Shown: positions 6,672-9,407 of the stretch, in pieces
Numbering within the stretch: the stretch's first letter is position 1
How the letters are laid out: every line of letters begins with the position of its first letter
NCBI GenBank assembly: GCA_900554465.1
Contig: USHF01000046.1
Span: 1 to 9,407, forward strand
Source of the DNA: an uncultured Collinsella sp.
Lineage (GTDB): Bacteria > Actinomycetota > Coriobacteriia > Coriobacteriales > Coriobacteriaceae
Length of the DNA: 9,407 nt
Direction: 5' to 3'
The notes under the pieces: generated by a model
Told to the model about the DNA's origin: nothing
The model's database searches: none
Seen by the model: the letters and a program-made list of their open reading frames with translations, nothing else
Program-made: the position numbers and the translations under genes

Positions 6672-7733
6672 ATGAAGGAAACCGAGAAGATCGAGATCAT
6701 GCATTTCGACCAGGAGGGCTATCTCGAGGACGGCAAGGCGCTCTACGAGACCGGCAAGAAGATGACCGCGCTCGCCGACAAGGTTGCCGACGAGGGCTAC
6801 GACGCCGTGTTCCTGATGGGCGTCGGCGGCACCTGGGACGAGCTCATGCAGCTCGAGTACCTCATGAACAAGTTCGGCGACCGCGACCTCGAGGTCTACC
6901 TGATCCACGCCGCCGAGTGGAACGTCTCCGGCCACAAGCGCATGACCGAGAAGTCCGTCGTGCTCACCGCCTCCGAGTCCGGCACTACCCCCGAGGTCCT
7001 CGAGGCCGTCAAGAAGATGAAGGAAAAGGGCATTCGCGTCTACGCCATGACCAAGCCCGAGGGCCCCATCGGCCAGGCTGTCGGCGCCGAGAACTGCGTC
7101 GCCATGGCTTCTGACCATGGTTCGGGCGGCTGTGAGAAGGGCTACTACCTCGCTGACTGCTTCGGCCTGCGCCTGCTCAACCGCCGCGGCTGCTTCCCCA
7201 AGTTTGACCTGTTTATCGAGCAGACCAAGGACATCTGGAAGGACATGCTCGATATCCGCAAGCGCTTCGAGCCGCGCGCCGAGGAGCTCGCCAAGAAGTA
7301 CGCCCTGGCCCCCTACACCATGTTCATCGGCTCGGGCGCCCTGTGGGGCGAGACGATCCTGTTCTCGATGTGCATCCTGGAGGAGATGCAGTGGAAGCGC
7401 ACCCGCTACATCACCTCGGCCGACTTCTTCCACGGCACCCTCGAGCTCGTGGAGCCGGGCGTCCCCGTGTTCCTGTTCATGGGCGAGGACGAGAACCGCA
7501 AGCTCGACGAGCGCGTCCGCGCCTTCCTGACCCGCGGCGTGACCGGCGACACCGACATCAACATCATCGACACCGCCGAGTTCGCGATCCCCGGCCTTGA
7601 CGACGAGTTCCGCGTCATCGTCTCCCCGTGGATCCTCTCCTCGCTGATCACCGATCGCCTTGCCGCCTACTACGAGACGGTCACCAAGCACAACCTCAAC
7701 TACCGTCGTTACTATCACCAGTTCGACTACTAA
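6672..7733 (+). CDS. FrlB-like deglycase, double SIS domain (SIS 2)
   Basis: This 353-residue protein most resembles fructoselysine-6-phosphate deglycase FrlB and FraB, which split a phosphorylated Amadori compound into glucose-6-phosphate and an amino acid. SIS-1 spans about 30-170, with FLMGVGGTWDE (47-57) and the sugar loop TASESGTTPEV (99-109). SIS-2 spans about 210-335. The segment DFFHGTLELVEPGVPVFLFM (251-270) is close to the FrlB signature. Glu238 and His254 keep the 16-residue spacing of the general base and acid known in FraB. The C-terminus NLNYRRYYHQFDY also matches the family's RRYY...Y ending. AAAGGAG lies six bases before ATG 6672. Codons are strongly C/G-ending: among codons 2-40 only 4 of 39 end in A or T, against 15 of 39 in SIS 1. 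High expression is likely. The exact conjugate is not determinable from sequence. Confidence 0.88.
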   Translation: MKETEKIEIMHFDQEGYLEDGKALYETGKKMTALADKVADEGYDAVFLMGVGGTWDELMQLEYLMNKFGDRDLEVYLIHAAEWNVSGHKRMTEKSVVLTASESGTTPEVLEAVKKMKEKGIRVYAMTKPEGPIGQAVGAENCVAMASDHGSGGCEKGYYLADCFGLRLLNRRGCFPKFDLFIEQTKDIWKDMLDIRKRFEPRAEELAKKYALAPYTMFIGSGALWGETILFSMCILEEMQWKRTRYITSADFFHGTLELVEPGVPVFLFMGEDENRKLDERVRAFLTRGVTGDTDINIIDTAEFAIPGLDDEFRVIVSPWILSSLITDRLAAYYETVTKHNLNYRRYYHQFDY

Positions 7734-7756
7734 GAGCAAATAACGTTTGTGTAATC

Positions 7757-7789
7757 GGGCCTCGCTCCTATATGGAACGGGGCCTCGCT
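7757..7789 (+). repeat. 10-bp direct repeat and imperfect hairpin in the operon
   Basis: GGGCCTCGCT occurs at 7757-7766 and 7780-7789. Bases 7760-7768 can also pair with 7774-7782 (eight of nine pairs, one of them G-U) around a TATAT loop. No T run follows, so it is not a clear terminator. It may affect mRNA processing or stability between the highly biased SIS 2 gene and the epimerase gene. The function is unknown. Confidence 0.4.
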
Positions 7790-7806
7790 TGGGTTGGAGA
7801 GTAATT

Positions 7807-8643
7807 ATGAGCTATCCCCAGCTTGCCGTCATGAATATCAGCCATCGTTATTTTGACCTTGAGGAGTTCTTTTCTTCGGCGTCGGCTTCGGGCTACACGT
7901 GTTGCGAGCTTTGGACCGGGGCGATGCATCTGTATGTCGATTGCCATGGATACGATTCGCTCGAGCAGGTGCAGGAGCTGTCACAGCGGTATGGGATTCG
8001 GATTGTGGGGCTTTGTCCCGAACAGAACAACCCCAAGCCGTGGAATATCGCGGCGCGCGGGAATGAGGCGCGCGCTCGCACGCTCGCGTACTTTAAGAAC
8101 GTTGTGGATATCGCGGCGGAACTTGGAGCCGAGCAGGTCATGGTCTCGAGCGGCTGGGCATTTTTGAACGAGCCGATCGAGGACGCGTGGGGTCGCAGCG
8201 CCTCGATGCTGCGTGCGATTGCCGAGCATGCGGGAGAGCGCGGCGTGCGACTGGTGCTCGAGGCCCTACAGCCGGTTGAGTCGATGATCGTGAACTCGGC
8301 GGCCGACACGAAGCGCATGATCGAGGCAGTTGATCATCCGGCACTTAAGGCGTGTCTGGATTTGGGCGCTATGGCGGTGGCGGGGGATACCATCGACGAT
8401 TATTTCGATCTGCTTGGCGATGATGTCGCCCACGTGCATTTTGTCGATGTTGCGGCAGATGGCACGACGCATCTTGCTTGGGGTGACGGTGACCGCGATA
8501 TGCGCGCCGACCTGGATAGGCTGGTGACGCGCGGCTATCGCGGAGTTGTTTCGGCCGAGACCTATGACTGGCGCTATTTTGCCGACCCCGCAGCTGCCGA
8601 TGCGCAGGTAATGGCAGAGTACCGACGCGCGATTGGCGCCTAG
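7807..8643 (+). CDS. FrlC-like sugar phosphate isomerase/epimerase (AP-endonuclease 2 fold)
   Basis: This 278-residue TIM-barrel protein of the xylose-isomerase-like family matches E. coli FrlC (fructoselysine 3-epimerase) along its length as I recall that sequence. Comparable segments are SGYTCCELWTGAMHLYV (28-44), CPEQNNPKPWNI (70-81), LEALQPVESMIVNSA (151-165), VHFVDVAADGTTHLAWGDG (210-228) and TRGYRGVVSAET (241-252). The four metal ligands expected of the family are present: Glu152, Asp185, His211 and Glu251. FrlC interconverts psicoselysine and fructoselysine, letting the deglycase pathway use the 3-epimer. GGAGAG lies five bases before ATG 7807; an in-frame ATG at 7747 gives 20 extra residues unlike the family. 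It is the last gene of the operon, and the next gene belongs to histidine synthesis. The family is certain; the substrate rests on context. Confidence 0.88.
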   Translation: MSYPQLAVMNISHRYFDLEEFFSSASASGYTCCELWTGAMHLYVDCHGYDSLEQVQELSQRYGIRIVGLCPEQNNPKPWNIAARGNEARARTLAYFKNVVDIAAELGAEQVMVSSGWAFLNEPIEDAWGRSASMLRAIAEHAGERGVRLVLEALQPVESMIVNSAADTKRMIEAVDHPALKACLDLGAMAVAGDTIDDYFDLLGDDVAHVHFVDVAADGTTHLAWGDGDRDMRADLDRLVTRGYRGVVSAETYDWRYFADPAAADAQVMAEYRRAIGA

Positions 8644-8731
8644 GCGGGTTTGGGTTGCGGCGATCTGCCCTATGTTTCCAAATGAATACGGCGTGAGCGG
8701 CTGCGATGGATTTTCCCCGCAAACACTCTAG

Positions 8732-8776
8732 TATGCTAAAGTACCCAGAAGACCGGCGGAGCTATGTCGGTCTTCT
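8732..8776 (+). promoter_or_regulatory. hisZ leader: possible -10 and stem-loop
   Basis: TATGCT at 8732-8737 is a plausible -10 without a clear -35. About ten bases further, 8747-8755 and 8768-8776 form a perfect 9-bp stem (AGAAGACCG / CGGTCTTCT) around a 12-base loop. It lies 36 bases before the hisZ start, within the expected 5' leader. It has no T run and no visible His-rich leader peptide, so attenuation of the classic his type is not supported. It could be a terminator for the operon on the left or an mRNA-stabilising leader. Confidence 0.4.
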
Positions 8777-8812
8777 GTTCTATATGAAACACAGCATGAG
8801 GAGGCTCACCAG

Positions 8813-9357
8813 ATGACGGCCACACCGTGGGGATTCCGGGACATATTGCCCGAGGAAGCTCAGGCGCGCGAGGAGATCGCATGTACGGTGAAGGGCTGCT
8901 TTAGGGAGCATCATTACCTTCCGGTCGAGACGCCGCTGCTCGAGGACAAGGGTTCGCTCGAGGAAGGCGGCCGCATTGCGGACACGCCGTTTAAGCTCTT
9001 TGACGATGACGGCCGCCTGCTGGTGGTCCGTTCCGACAACACATTGCCGATCGTGCGTCTGGTTTCGACCCGCATGCGCGCGGCCGACCTGCCCCTACGC
9101 CTTCGCTACGAGGCGCCGGTGGTTCGCGAGTGTCAGCGCAATGCCGGTGGCTCGCGCCAGTTTACACAGCTGGGCTTTGAGCTTATCGGTGCGGGCGATA
9201 CCGCGGGCGATGTCGAGATCGTCTCGCTCGTGGCCGAGGCGGTGCGCAAGCTGGCACTTCCCGATGCGCACATTATCGCGGGTAGCGTGCGTCCGTTTAA
9301 GGAGCTGCTCGCGGCGTGTGAGGATCGCGAGCTGGCCGCTGAGGCCCTGCGCTGCGT
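8813..9357 (+). CDS. hisZ: ATP phosphoribosyltransferase regulatory subunit HisZ, 3' truncated
   Basis: HisZ is a catalytically dead relative of histidyl-tRNA synthetase that joins short-form HisG to make the first enzyme of histidine synthesis. The start MTATPWGFRDILPEEA is the family's opening (TP.G..DILP). RSDNTLPIVRLVSTRM (73-88) and PVVRECQRNAGGSRQFTQLG (102-121) correspond to class II synthetase-like substrate and motif-2 regions, and FELIGAGD (122-129) follows. GAGGAGG lies eight bases before ATG 8813. Only 181 native codons are present, under half of a usual HisZ, because the contig ends in adapter. The frame stays open through the adapter, adding the spurious tail LLYTSDAAD. HisS is the main alternative, but the 'RSDNTLP' segment and the absence of its usual catalytic-motif spacing favour HisZ. 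hisG would be expected just beyond. Confidence 0.83.
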
Positions 9358-9407
9358 CTGTCTCTTATACACATCTGACGCTGCCGACGACTCCTTACGT
9401 GTAGATC
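9358..9407 (-). other. Sequencing adapter (Nextera), not genomic
   Basis: Bases 9358-9376 are the reverse complement of the 19-base Tn5 mosaic end, 9377-9390 the adapter, 9391-9398 the same index as at bases 1-8, and 9399-9407 the start of the P5 adapter. Bases 9358-9398 are the exact reverse complement of 1-41. Translations across this block give known contaminant peptides such as YTHLTLPTTPYV and, on the minus strand, MYKRQ. Confidence 0.98.

Noticed and set aside
6564..7739. Long minus-strand open frame (about 391 codons) opposite SIS 2
   Set aside because: The extreme C/G third-position bias of SIS 2 removes stop codons on the other strand, and the product is Val/Leu/Gly/Glu-rich filler.
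8637..8646. CGCCTAGGCG palindrome at the end of the epimerase gene
   Set aside because: It is a short palindrome spanning the stop codon, expected by chance in GC-rich DNA, with no further signal.
9133..9404. Open frames running into the right end, on both strands
   Set aside because: Their tails (YTHLTLPTTPYV, MYKRQ) are adapter translations; the real gene here is hisZ in the frame starting at 8813.
1..9407. 41-bp terminal inverted repeats as transposon ends
   Set aside because: They equal Nextera adapter, index and Tn5 mosaic end exactly, with P5 adapter bases following at the right edge.

Overview
The window is a piece of a high-GC gut Actinomycetota genome, most likely Collinsella or a close relative in the Coriobacteriia. 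The basis is GC-rich codon use, the gene families present (MurB, HisZ, HutC-type GntR and LacI regulators) and the look of the intergenic DNA. The genus is an inference from reading alone. The first 41 and last 50 bases are not genomic. They are Illumina Nextera/Tn5 tagmentation adapters with the same 8-base index in inverted orientation, so native sequence runs from about 42 to 9357.

Left part (42-1848): two rightward terminator hairpins (45-70, 172-198) are followed by an AT-richer stretch with one unrecognised small gene (356-817). That gene converges on murB (886-1848, minus strand) and the two share a bidirectional terminator. The last codons of murB are repeated, degenerated, at 197-231, so the small gene lies between two direct copies of the murB 3' end. 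This looks like the scar of an integrated element.

Middle (1849-5301): a LacI-family regulator is divergent from murB. Next come a perfect 31-bp inverted repeat (3115-3187), a conserved-looking cytosolic protein of unknown function, and two GntR/HutC-type regulators in tandem whose genes overlap by 16 bases.

Right part (5302-8643): a three-gene operon encodes two different double-SIS-domain proteins and a FrlC-like TIM-barrel epimerase. Both SIS proteins keep a Glu...His pair 16 residues apart, as in GlmS and the FrlB/FraB deglycases. Together with the GntR regulators this resembles the fructoselysine/glucoselysine (Amadori product) pathways of enterobacteria: two deglycases split phosphorylated sugar-amino acid conjugates and the epimerase feeds an isomeric conjugate into the route. 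No kinase or transporter is present in the window. The second SIS gene has strongly biased codon use, suggesting high expression.

Right end: the start of hisZ, opening a likely histidine operon, is cut by the adapter after 181 codons.
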